NCBI GenBank assembly: GCA_965656525.1
Contig: CBFHKY010000009.1
Location: 62,001-126,000 of the forward strand
Direction of reading: 5' to 3'
DNA length: 64,000 nt
Source: Pseudomaricurvus sp965656525
Lineage (GTDB): Bacteria; Pseudomonadota; Gammaproteobacteria; Pseudomonadales; Cellvibrionaceae
Below, piece after piece: positions 57,481-64,000 of the stretch (positions are counted from its first letter, which is position 1; every line of letters starts with the position of its first letter). The position numbers and the translations under genes are program-made. The notes under the pieces are model-generated. The model saw nothing but the letters and a program-made list of their open reading frames with translations. It searched no databases and was not told where the DNA came from.

Positions 57481-59934
57481 TTGTTTAAAAGTGCATTTTT
57501 CCAAGGGATCTCATTTCGGTTGGCCAAAATTGGGGTTTTGCTGATCTTTGTTTTGGGGGGTCTTTTTACATCGGTTGAACTGTGGCTGGACTACAACGAT
57601 CAAGGTGCCGAATTAGAGGCTCTGGTTAATCAAGCGGTTGAGGCCGCTTCGCCGCCAGCGGCTCGAGCGATACACACCTTGGATGAAAAGCTGTCTGCTG
57701 AAGTAGTGAATGGCCTGCTGGCTTATAAGTTTATTTATGAAGTCAGTATTTTGGATGAAACCGGAGAGGCACTCGCACGAGGAAACCGCAGCCGTCATCA
57801 ATGGGCCGTCGGTGGGCTTGCTGAGAAGTTGATGCCCTCGAGTAAAACATACATCGCTCCATTAGCTTTGCCTGGCTTCACGACTGATGTATCCGGTACA
57901 TTAATCCTAAAGGTCGACTTAACCGCCGCGATGCAAGGCTTCTATCAGCGCTCGTTCATGGCTATTGTTGTGGGAGGCTTGCGCAATAGTCTGCTTTTGA
58001 TCTTCCTTCTTACGGCGTTTTACTTCTTCCTGACCAGTCCTCTTATTCGGATGGTTAAAGAAATTGAAGCGATTCACCCAACAAGGCCTAGGCAGCGACG
58101 GTTGAGTGTTCCACACGTTTCACAGCAGGATGAACTAACCCATTTGGCAGTGGCCGGTAATGGGTTATTGGATGCTGTAGAAGGCGCTTTTCAGCAGCGG
58201 CGCGAGGTCGAGCTAGCACTGCGTGAAAGTGAACAGGCTATCCGCTTGATCATCAATCAACTGCCGGCCATTGTAGGCCTGTTGAATATGAATGGCCGGG
58301 TGGCTTTTGCAAACCATAACTTAGCTGATTTTTTAGGTGGTACACCTGAAAGTGTCATCGGGTGGGACGTGACTAAATTTGGTTTTTCGTTATCACGGGC
58401 AAAATACATTTGTGTGGATACGGACAGCAGAACCATTAAAGACACCGATGCTTTCGAAGGCTTTTATACATCAGCCAATAAAACCCGACATTATCTTCAA
58501 GGGCACATGAAAAGCATCATGAGGCAAGGCGAGGCATTGATTTTATTGGTGGCCAACGATATCTCAGAGCGCAAAGCCGCCGAGGATAAAATGCAGTTTA
58601 TGGCCTACCACGATGCTTTAACCTCGCTGCCAAATCGGGCGCAATTGGTGGAAAGATTAGAGCACGAGATCGCTCGATCTAGGCGCCATAAATACTATGG
58701 CGCAATTTTATTTATCGATCTTGATAACTTCAAAAACATTAATGACTCTCTCGGGCACCCTGTAGGCGATACATTGCTAAAAGAAGTAGCCACGCGGTTG
58801 ACGCAATCAGTCAGGGGGGAGGATATTGTCGCGCGCTTAAGCGGCGATGAGTTTGTGGTGGTACTGACGGTATTGGATCAAACGCTCAACACTGCAGGGA
58901 TAAAAGCGGGTGAAGTCGCTGAAAAAATACGTAAGCGATTGGCTGAACCTTACCCTCATCAAGATTTTAAATTGCATGTTACGTGCAGTATTGGTGTTGT
59001 TTTGTTTAATGATAAAGATACTTCCGTACACGAATTGTTGCGTTACGCTGACACCGCCATGTATCAATCGAAACACAAAGGTCGCGATACCATTGAGTTT
59101 TTTAATGCGGTCATGGCTGATAAAGTATCGTTACAGTTACAAATGGAGGGGGAGCTTCACCGCGCTATTGAAGAAGAGCAATTTGAGCTTTACTGGCAGC
59201 CCAAGGTGTCTATCAGCAGTGGCCGTATCGAAGGGGCTGAAGCCCTTTTGCGTTGGATGCACCCAGTAAAAGGCATGGTTTCGCCAGCAGAGTTTATACC
59301 CGTGCTGGAAAGTTGTGGCTTGATGGTGGATGTCGGCCGCTGGGTGATTGCTGAAGGGTGCCGTCAGGTTCAGCACTTGTGCCACATTGGTTTGTGGCAA
59401 ACAGGTATGCGTTTGAGCCTGAATGTGAGCCCAAGACAATTCCGGGGGCAAACGTTCGTGGACGATATGGCGGCAACGTTAAAAGACATTTCTATACCGC
59501 CAAACAGCATAGACCTTGAAATTACTGAAGGCGTGGTTATTCAAAACATTGAAGACACCATCAATACTATGAGCACTCTGGCGGAAATGGGGATCAGCGT
59601 ATCACTGGACGACTTTGGTACGGGTTACTCTTCCATCAGTTACTTAAAGCGCTTGCCGGTCAATACACTGAAAGTGGATTACAGTTTCGTACGGGACATC
59701 GTTGAGGATCGCAGTGATCGTGTCTTAGTGGAAACCATTGTTACTATGGCACACTTACTGGGCTTAAGAGTGGTAGCAGAAGGGGTGGAGACCCAAACGC
59801 AATTGGATGTGTTGACGGGCTTTGGCTGCCACAGCTATCAAGGTTACTTTTTCAGCAGACCGTTACCTATTGATGAATTTGCTAGCGTGCTGATTCGCAA
59901 CCAGCACGATGAACAAGACAAGCTAAGTTTCTGA
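57481..59934 (+). CDS. Membrane GGDEF-EAL c-di-GMP enzyme with PAS domain
   Basis: An 817-residue protein with membrane helices near residues 13-35 and 160-183 around a periplasmic sensor, then a HAMP-like linker, a PAS domain (about 250-360), GGDEF (about 370-535; active site LSGDEFVVVL, first Gly replaced by Ser) and EAL (about 550-800). The EAL residues are intact: AEALLRWMHP, LNVSPRQF, LEITEGVV, DDFGTGYSS, LKVDYSF, VAEGVE. It is probably an active phosphodiesterase and possibly also a cyclase. A TTG start with AAGGA seven bases upstream is well supported. Confidence 0.9.
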   Translation: MFKSAFFQGISFRLAKIGVLLIFVLGGLFTSVELWLDYNDQGAELEALVNQAVEAASPPAARAIHTLDEKLSAEVVNGLLAYKFIYEVSILDETGEALARGNRSRHQWAVGGLAEKLMPSSKTYIAPLALPGFTTDVSGTLILKVDLTAAMQGFYQRSFMAIVVGGLRNSLLLIFLLTAFYFFLTSPLIRMVKEIEAIHPTRPRQRRLSVPHVSQQDELTHLAVAGNGLLDAVEGAFQQRREVELALRESEQAIRLIINQLPAIVGLLNMNGRVAFANHNLADFLGGTPESVIGWDVTKFGFSLSRAKYICVDTDSRTIKDTDAFEGFYTSANKTRHYLQGHMKSIMRQGEALILLVANDISERKAAEDKMQFMAYHDALTSLPNRAQLVERLEHEIARSRRHKYYGAILFIDLDNFKNINDSLGHPVGDTLLKEVATRLTQSVRGEDIVARLSGDEFVVVLTVLDQTLNTAGIKAGEVAEKIRKRLAEPYPHQDFKLHVTCSIGVVLFNDKDTSVHELLRYADTAMYQSKHKGRDTIEFFNAVMADKVSLQLQMEGELHRAIEEEQFELYWQPKVSISSGRIEGAEALLRWMHPVKGMVSPAEFIPVLESCGLMVDVGRWVIAEGCRQVQHLCHIGLWQTGMRLSLNVSPRQFRGQTFVDDMAATLKDISIPPNSIDLEITEGVVIQNIEDTINTMSTLAEMGISVSLDDFGTGYSSISYLKRLPVNTLKVDYSFVRDIVEDRSDRVLVETIVTMAHLLGLRVVAEGVETQTQLDVLTGFGCHSYQGYFFSRPLPIDEFASVLIRNQHDEQDKLSF

Positions 59935-59978
59935 GTCGCTCTTGTTTGGGCTTGCGGTGTTACTGGCTCGCCATAATA

Positions 59979-60710
59979 TTAACTCAAAGGAAAAAGTCGG
60001 CTGAGCAAAACAGGTACTGCTGTTTCGACACGTAGAATGCGCCTACCCAAATGTATCGTTTCACAGCCCGCCTCATTCAGTTTGCGCACTTCGTAATCAA
60101 TAAAGCCCCCTTCTGGCCCGATCACCAGTAAGGTTGGCTTATCATCAGCCGGAGGACACAATGATGCTCGATGCGGGTGAGCCACTAAGGCACGGCGCTC
60201 AGTACATAGCGCTGGGAGTGTATCCTCCACGAAAGGTTTAAACCGTTTCTCCATGTGGACAACAGGCAGCCGTGTGTCGACGCCTTGCTCTAAGCCTAGT
60301 ATCAACTGCTCTTGGATAGACTCTGATTTTAATAACGGAGTTTGCCAATAGCTTTTCTCGACGCGATAGCTGTTGATAAAGGTCAGCTCTTTTACGCCCA
60401 TAGTGGCTATCGTCTGTAAAATCCGCTTAAGCATTTTAGGGCGGGGCAGTGCGATTACTAGGTGAAGGGGCAGCGATGAAGGTGGCTCAAGAGAGAGATG
60501 CTTAGACACTCTTAAAATAACAGACTCTGCGTCGATGTGAGTCACCACACATTCGCCGATCTTGCCATTCACCATACCCGCTTTAAGTCCATCACCTACC
60601 TGAACTCGATTTACATTACGTAAGTGAGCCGCACGTCGACCTTCCAGCTTTACCTCTCCTTCGTTTACGCCCTTATAAAAATCTGTTGAGTGAAGCAGCA
60701 ATATATTCAT
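59979..60710 (-). CDS. rsmE: 16S rRNA (uracil-1498-N3)-methyltransferase RsmE
   Basis: A 243-residue SPOUT methyltransferase. An N-terminal PUA-like domain (GRRAAHLRNVNRVQVGD) is followed by the trefoil-knot domain with LVIGPEGGFIDYEV and LGRRILRVETAVPVLLSRL. It methylates U1498 in the 30S decoding region. Single gene, followed on the other strand by tRNA-Arg. Confidence 0.96.
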   Translation of the reverse strand: MNILLLHSTDFYKGVNEGEVKLEGRRAAHLRNVNRVQVGDGLKAGMVNGKIGECVVTHIDAESVILRVSKHLSLEPPSSLPLHLVIALPRPKMLKRILQTIATMGVKELTFINSYRVEKSYWQTPLLKSESIQEQLILGLEQGVDTRLPVVHMEKRFKPFVEDTLPALCTERRALVAHPHRASLCPPADDKPTLLVIGPEGGFIDYEVRKLNEAGCETIHLGRRILRVETAVPVLLSRLFPLS

Positions 60711-60921
60711 AGGTTGATATCTAACGCGGTGGCAGAGTGCTGGCAGAACGTTATGTCCACCATCTCAAACGCGGTATATTAAGAATAGGGTAGGCAGAAG
60801 GCAAGATGTACAAAAATACTACGATTGGCTGCTGCAACCACACCGCAGGTTGAGAGATGATGGCGAACTGTTTAGAATCGCAGCCTCTCGTCTACAGATG
60901 AGGTATAAGTCATCTAAGTTT

Positions 60922-60998
60922 CCACCCTTAGCTCAGCTGGATAGAGCGTCCCCCTCCTAAGGGGAAGGCCAGTGGTTCGAATCCACTAGGGTGGGCCA
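60922..60998 (+). tRNA. tRNA-Arg (anticodon CCU)
   Basis: Full cloverleaf: acceptor CCACCCT (60922-60928) with AGGGTGG (60988-60994), D-stem GCTC/GAGC, anticodon stem TCCCC/GGGGA around loop CTCCTAA (anticodon CCT, reads AGG), T-arm AGTGG-TTCGAAT-CCACT, discriminator G and an encoded CCA (60996-60998). It ends 4 bp before the convergent flgN stop. No integrase or duplicated 3' end is seen nearby. Confidence 0.97.
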
Positions 60999-61002
60999 TT
61001 TG

Positions 61003-61506
61003 TTAAGCTTTTACACTGGTATGGGGGCCTTTGCTCTGGTCTGTTGTGCCTTTGGCGTTGTATAAGTTGGTAGCATTTGCCACCTTACCACGGAGTAAGC
61101 CGACCAACTGTTGAAGAGTGCGCTGACCTTTGTTGATGATTCTGCCGTTTAGCTCATTCTGTGCTTTACACTCTGCCAGTTTACCATCCAGTGCATACCA
61201 AGCATCCAGTAGAGCGGGCTCTTTCATGGCATTGAGTAATGCCAGCCATTTAGTTTGTGTCTCGCTACTGGTAATCAATTCTTCTGGCATAGCGTTTACC
61301 CAGCGGGTCCGCTGTTTAGCACTTCCCTCTAACTTCATCATGAGTGTTTGTTTGGCTTCGACAATTTGCCGCAGTTGAGCGGTGTCTCTTTGTTGTAAAA
61401 CCGCGTGTTCACTTTGTAAAAGTGTCAGTAGCTGCTGGCAATGGATTGTATCTTGTTGCAACAGTTGAAGTGCCGCTTGAGGGGCTACAGGTAAGGGTGC
61501 GTTCAT
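61003..61506 (-). CDS. flgN: Flagellar export chaperone FlgN
   Basis: A 167-residue helical protein with heptad-like Leu/Gln-rich helices (LLTLLQSEHAVLQQRDTAQLRQIVEAKQ begins the core) and the FlgN-type C-terminal ...LNGRIINKGQRTLQQLVGLLRG. FlgN chaperones the hook-filament junction proteins FlgK and FlgL. It is downstream of flgM on the same strand, the usual flgMN order, but separated by 302 bp that hold repeats. Confidence 0.9.
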   Translation of the reverse strand: MNAPLPVAPQAALQLLQQDTIHCQQLLTLLQSEHAVLQQRDTAQLRQIVEAKQTLMMKLEGSAKQRTRWVNAMPEELITSSETQTKWLALLNAMKEPALLDAWYALDGKLAECKAQNELNGRIINKGQRTLQQLVGLLRGKVANATNLYNAKGTTDQSKGPHTSVKA

Positions 61507-61568
61507 AATGCTTCTCTCGAGGGTTTTTAAAACTATGACTTATGTTGTTCACACACTCAGTATGGCTA

Positions 61569-61611
61569 CCACTGTGCGTCTGAATAATGTGTTCAATCAT
61601 ACGCACAGTGG
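61569..61611. repeat. 11-bp perfect inverted repeat between flgM and flgN
   Basis: CCACTGTGCGT (61569-61579) and ACGCACAGTGG (61601-61611) are exact complements separated by 21 bases. On the minus strand it lies about 60 bp before the flgN start. No T-run follows on either strand. It could be an mRNA processing or stability hairpin between flgM and flgN, or a protein site. Confidence 0.55.
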
Positions 61612-61703
61612 ACCGATGTTACTCAAGGCAGTCTCTGAGAGGGAATTGCGGTTAAGACTGCAATGCTAATGTTGATCATTCTGTGCTGGCTAACGTTTTA
61701 TCT

Positions 61704-61785
61704 ATTGTGGCTATTAATGTGGCCATCAAAAACTACTACTGTGGTTATCAAAAATTACTGTGGCTACCAAAATCAAAAATGCTTG
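61704..61785. repeat. Degenerate direct repeats (TGTGG-containing) downstream of flgM
   Basis: Four TGTGG cores at 61706, 61718, 61740 and 61759 are each followed by a variable C/T-A-C/T segment and, for the last three, an A-run (consensus TGTGGYYAYCAAAA). Spacings are 12, 22 and 19 bases. The array lies just after the flgM stop on the other strand. Origin unknown. Confidence 0.5.
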
Positions 61786-61808
61786 GCCTTATGATGTGTC
61801 AGCACAGA

Positions 61809-62123
61809 TCAACGAAATAAATCATCTTGCTCTAGCATTTTCTCAGCAATTCTCTCTGGGTTAATGCTGTAAGAGCCGTCCTCTAACGCTTTTTTGATCG
61901 TGGCAACTTTGTCACTGTCAACCGCTTGAATGTCTTGCATATTCGTTTCCAGTCGGCTCAGGATTTTGCCTTCTGAGCTCAACGATACTTGCGATTGGGG
62001 TTCTGTGCTCTTTTGAGTAGGGACTTCGGCCTTCTCTGTTGAACTGGATTTTACAGACGCACCTGTATCGGTACGGCTTCTGTTCCCGATTGTTGATTGA
62101 ATATTGTTCGAGTCAATAACCAT
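61809..62123 (-). CDS. flgM: Anti-sigma-28 factor FlgM
   Basis: A 104-residue protein with a disordered Ser/Thr-rich N-terminal half and the FlgM C-terminal helices (VSLSSEGKILSRLETNMQDI; DSDKVATIKKALEDGSYSINPERIAEKMLE). FlgM binds FliA until it is exported through the completed hook. Start at MVIDSNN (62123); a longer frame adds six unlikely residues. A sigma-28 site precedes it. In Pseudomonas HsbA binds FlgM, and an HsbA-like gene is present at 49.1 kb. Confidence 0.95.
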   Translation of the reverse strand: MVIDSNNIQSTIGNRSRTDTGASVKSSSTEKAEVPTQKSTEPQSQVSLSSEGKILSRLETNMQDIQAVDSDKVATIKKALEDGSYSINPERIAEKMLEQDDLFR

Positions 62124-62201
62124 AATTCGCAATTCCCACATGTTGGTCTGATGGGGGAGAGAACCCTATCAGATCAGAACTTTTAAATACCCTCGACGTT
62201 G

Positions 62202-62228
62202 GTGTCGGCAGGTGCGCAATTAACTTTA
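62202..62228 (-). promoter_or_regulatory. Candidate FliA (sigma-28) promoter of flgM
   Basis: On the minus strand: TAAAGTTA (complement of 62221-62228), 11 bases, GCCGACAC (complement of 62202-62209). It matches 13 of 16 positions of TAAAGTTT-N11-GCCGATAA, with the start codon about 78 bp downstream of the -10. FliA-dependent flgM gives the usual feedback. Confidence 0.65.
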
Positions 62229-62343
62229 GCAATTTCATCAATTTTTACTGAAATTGTGTGTTTTGCGTATTTCAGCAATGCTTACTATCGCCGTCTTTAC
62301 CTAAATTTAGTTGCTACAGGCTTATATTAACACTGCCAGCAGA

Positions 62344-63048
62344 TCAAAGCCGCACCTCTGCTCGGCCAGTAGATACGACTCTAGCCTGGAATATTTTCTT
62401 AGTTTTCAAGTTTTTAACACGAATCTGTTGGCCTTGCTTGCCACCGCTCAAGGCGATTGCGGTGGTACTGACCGCTATCCCGGCACCGCGTGCTAGGACG
62501 ACTAACTGATCCCCTCTCTGCACCACTTCAGGCTGCTCTAGGTATGAGGCTCGTATGGGGCTACCGGCCACGATGGATCTTTGTGTTTCCATCCCTATCG
62601 TGTCTTCCAGCGATGAAATCAACCCATTTGAGTTAGCCCCAGTTTTTATCTCGCGCATAGCAACATCATCTGAGCTGAGTTTTACCCCGCGAGGCAGGTT
62701 TCGAGTTGCCACTAAAACCTGACGCCAACGGTCTACCGCACTGTTTAAGTAAAAACTCCATTGACGCTTACACGCGACCTTTACCGTCACGTTACTGGCA
62801 CTTTGTTGATGGCCATGCAGATTGAACGTCAATGCTTTGTCGCAAGCGTCCAGTCTTAGGTTAGGGTCAATGTTAAAAGGGGCGACCTCAACGCGTTCAT
62901 AGGGGTTAGTTTCCCGTAAATGCTGTTGCACAAACTGGCGAGCATCTTTTTCTATTTGGGTGAGATCTTGTAGTGGCCCAGCCAAACAAAAGCCCTGTAA
63001 AGCCCAGTAAATAGCGGTGCTGTAGAGGATTTTACGTAAGATCACCAT
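62344..63048 (-). CDS. flgA: Flagellar P-ring chaperone FlgA
   Basis: A 234-residue periplasmic protein. A signal peptide (MVILRKILYSTAIYWALQGFCLAG) is followed by an N-terminal domain (VEVAPFNIDPNLRLDACDKAL) and a C-terminal SAF domain (NLPRGVKLSSDDVAMREIKTG; GSPIRASYLEQPEVVQRGDQLVVLARGAGIAVS). FlgA helps assemble FlgI into the P-ring. The start at 63048 is chosen because it begins the signal peptide; extension to 63105 would run into the cheV promoter region. Confidence 0.95.
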   Translation of the reverse strand: MVILRKILYSTAIYWALQGFCLAGPLQDLTQIEKDARQFVQQHLRETNPYERVEVAPFNIDPNLRLDACDKALTFNLHGHQQSASNVTVKVACKRQWSFYLNSAVDRWRQVLVATRNLPRGVKLSSDDVAMREIKTGANSNGLISSLEDTIGMETQRSIVAGSPIRASYLEQPEVVQRGDQLVVLARGAGIAVSTTAIALSGGKQGQQIRVKNLKTKKIFQARVVSTGRAEVRL

Positions 63049-63090
63049 GTTTGATTTATGCCCATTAAAGATGAAACGCCCCGAAGACGT

Positions 63091-63117
63091 TAAAGCTGTC
63101 TTCACTTTGGTCGATAA
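63091..63117 (+). promoter_or_regulatory. Candidate FliA (sigma-28) promoter of cheV
   Basis: TAAAGCTG (63091-63098), 11 bases, GTCGATAA (63110-63117), matching 13 of 16 consensus positions with the exact spacer. It implies a leader of roughly 235 bases before cheV. It overlaps the region just upstream of flgA. Confidence 0.6.
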
Positions 63118-63178
63118 AACTCAACAATATCTTCGTTGTGCTGTGCATTAAGATCGCCATTGCTATAACAAGGTATGA

Positions 63179-63194
63179 AGCAAGGTGTATGCCG
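63179..63194 (-). promoter_or_regulatory. Possible sigma-54 promoter of flgA
   Basis: On the minus strand the sequence reads CGGCAT, five bases, TTGC, with GG and GC separated by 10 bases as sigma-54 requires. The -24 element is imperfect (CGGCAT for TGGCAC). It lies about 130 bp before flgA. Class II flagellar genes in Pseudomonas use sigma-54 with FleQ, so the context is suitable. Confidence 0.35.
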
Positions 63195-63360
63195 GAAAGG
63201 TGTTTGGCAGATAAGTTTTCTTTGTCGCGTTATGGAAACGGAGTAAACAAACTCTATTGCATGGCCAAAACTTGACTACACTAAAGAAAAGCGCGCAAAC
63301 GTGTTGTTGTGCACAGAGTGTTATTACACGCTCAGAATAAGATAAATTAAGGAGCTTCTA

Positions 63361-64000
63361 TGGCTGGTGTGCTCGATAGTGTCAATCAGCGAACGCAACT
63401 GGTGGGGCAAAATCGCTTAGAGCTATTGTTGTTTCGTTTGGGCTCAAAGCAGCTGTACGGCATCAACGTGTTTAAAGTGAAAGAGGTGCTTCAGTGTCCG
63501 CCGTTGAATGAAATTCCTCAGCGACATCCAGTTGTAAGAGGTGTAGCCCATATTCGTGGCAACACGGTGTCGATTATGGATATGAACTTAGCAACTGGGC
63601 ATGGTCCTTTACAAGATATCGACAATTGTTTTGTGATCATTACTGAGTACAACCGCTCGACTCAAGGCTTTTTGGTTAGGGGAGTTGAGCGAATAGTGAA
63701 CACAAACTGGGAAGATATCCATCCGCCACCCGCGGGTGCAGGCCGTGAAAACTACCTCACGGCAGTGACGGAAGTGGAAGGGCATCTGGTTGAAATTATC
63801 GATGTAGAAAAAATTCTAGCGGAAGTGTCACCAATCAATGAAACCATCAGCGATGGTGTTATTGAAGACGGCATTGCTGAGCGAGTGATCCAGAAACACA
63901 TTTTAATTACCGACGACTCGTCAATCGCCCGCAAGCAAATTCAAAGAGTTGTAGAATCCATGGGGATTCAAACGACACTGAAAAAGGACGGCCGCGCAGC
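63361..64000 (+). CDS. cheV: Chemotaxis protein CheV, partial
   Basis: The reading frame runs off the right edge after about 213 residues. A CheW-like domain (about residues 15-165; ELLLFRLGSKQLYGINVFKVKEVL, RGVAHIRGNTVSIMDM, VEGHLVEIIDVEKIL) is followed by the start of a receiver domain (HILITDDSSIARKQIQRVVESMG). CheV couples receptors to CheA and is modulated by phosphorylation. AAGGAG precedes the ATG. It is divergent from flgA-flgM-flgN, the Pseudomonas order. Confidence 0.95.

Noticed and set aside
60922..60998. tRNA-Arg as an integration site of a mobile element
   Set aside because: No integrase, no repeated tRNA 3' end and no unusual composition nearby; the flanks are core genes (rsmE, flgN).
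62280..62310. TAAATTTA and GGCGATAG on the minus strand as an alternative flgM sigma-28 promoter
   Set aside because: The spacer is 9 instead of 11 bases and both elements match less well than the site at 62202-62228.
63249..63276. TAAACAAA-N11-GGCCAAAA before cheV as a sigma-28 promoter
   Set aside because: The spacing is right but the -10 matches only 5 of 8 bases, weaker than the site at 63091-63117.

Overview
The window looks like an ordinary chromosomal segment of a motile, probably marine gammaproteobacterium related to the Pseudomonadales/Oceanospirillales. The reasons are Pseudomonas-like gene orders: ygfZ / sdhE-ygfX / nadB / rpoE-rseABC-mucD, then lepA-lepB-rnc-era-recO-acpS; a complete HsbA/HsbR-type anti-sigma-antagonist module; and flgN-flgM-flgA / cheV at the right end. 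I see no insertion sequence, prophage, integrase or CRISPR array. About 60 protein genes and one tRNA-Arg(CCU) fill the window. Three runs of N (99, 100 and 100 bases) interrupt ybgA, mazG and bioA.

Layout. 1-8.8 kb: ygfZ (cut by the left edge), sdhE-ygfX, nadB, and the envelope-stress locus rpoE, rseA, rseB, rseC, mucD. 8.9-14.7 kb: translation/processing operon lepA-lepB-DUF4845-rnc-era-recO-acpS, without the usual pdxJ. 14.8-24.2 kb: a diguanylate cyclase, a CbiM-like membrane protein with a folded leader, a CpxRA-like system, fldB, cmoAB, and a receiver-TPR protein with a partner kinase. 24.4-32.9 kb: arfB, phrB-ybgA, hemH, a histone-deacetylase-family protein, an Atm1-type ABC exporter, cysM. 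32.9-37.6 kb: rlmD, relA, mazG. 37.7-42.6 kb: two small related proteins, adk, a histone H1-like protein, tsaB, uppP. 42.7-47.6 kb: apeB, a cNMP-binding/degenerate rhodanese protein followed 5 bp later by a homologue of the vertebrate tRNA-queuosine mannosyltransferase, then trpS. 47.8-55.2 kb: an MCP-STAS-phosphatase signalling operon, bioA, an Aer-type receptor, a PilZ protein. 55.5-64 kb: ttcA, an apt-like gene, a GGDEF-EAL protein, rsmE, tRNA-Arg, and the flagellar genes flgN, flgM, flgA and cheV (cut by the right edge).

How it works together. Two sigma-factor circuits can be read from the DNA. (1) Sigma-E/AlgU: four intergenic sites share (T/G)GAACT(T/C), exactly 16 bases, then TCNNN. 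They lie before rpoE, rseA and mucD, and before a gene-free stretch between cpxR and fldB. That last site is followed about 115 bases later by a very strong rho-independent terminator, so it may make a sigma-E-dependent small RNA. (2) FliA/sigma-28: sites with the exact 11-base spacer precede flgM, cheV and the MCP-HsbA-HsbR operon. In Pseudomonas HsbA binds FlgM, so FliA would control both its inhibitor FlgM and the regulator of that inhibitor. The HsbA-like gene has no ATG/GTG/TTG/CTG that would give a full-length protein, but it has a well-placed ATT start behind a Shine-Dalgarno sequence.

The three N runs lie where family alignments leave room for only 0 or 1 base, so the genes they interrupt are very probably intact.
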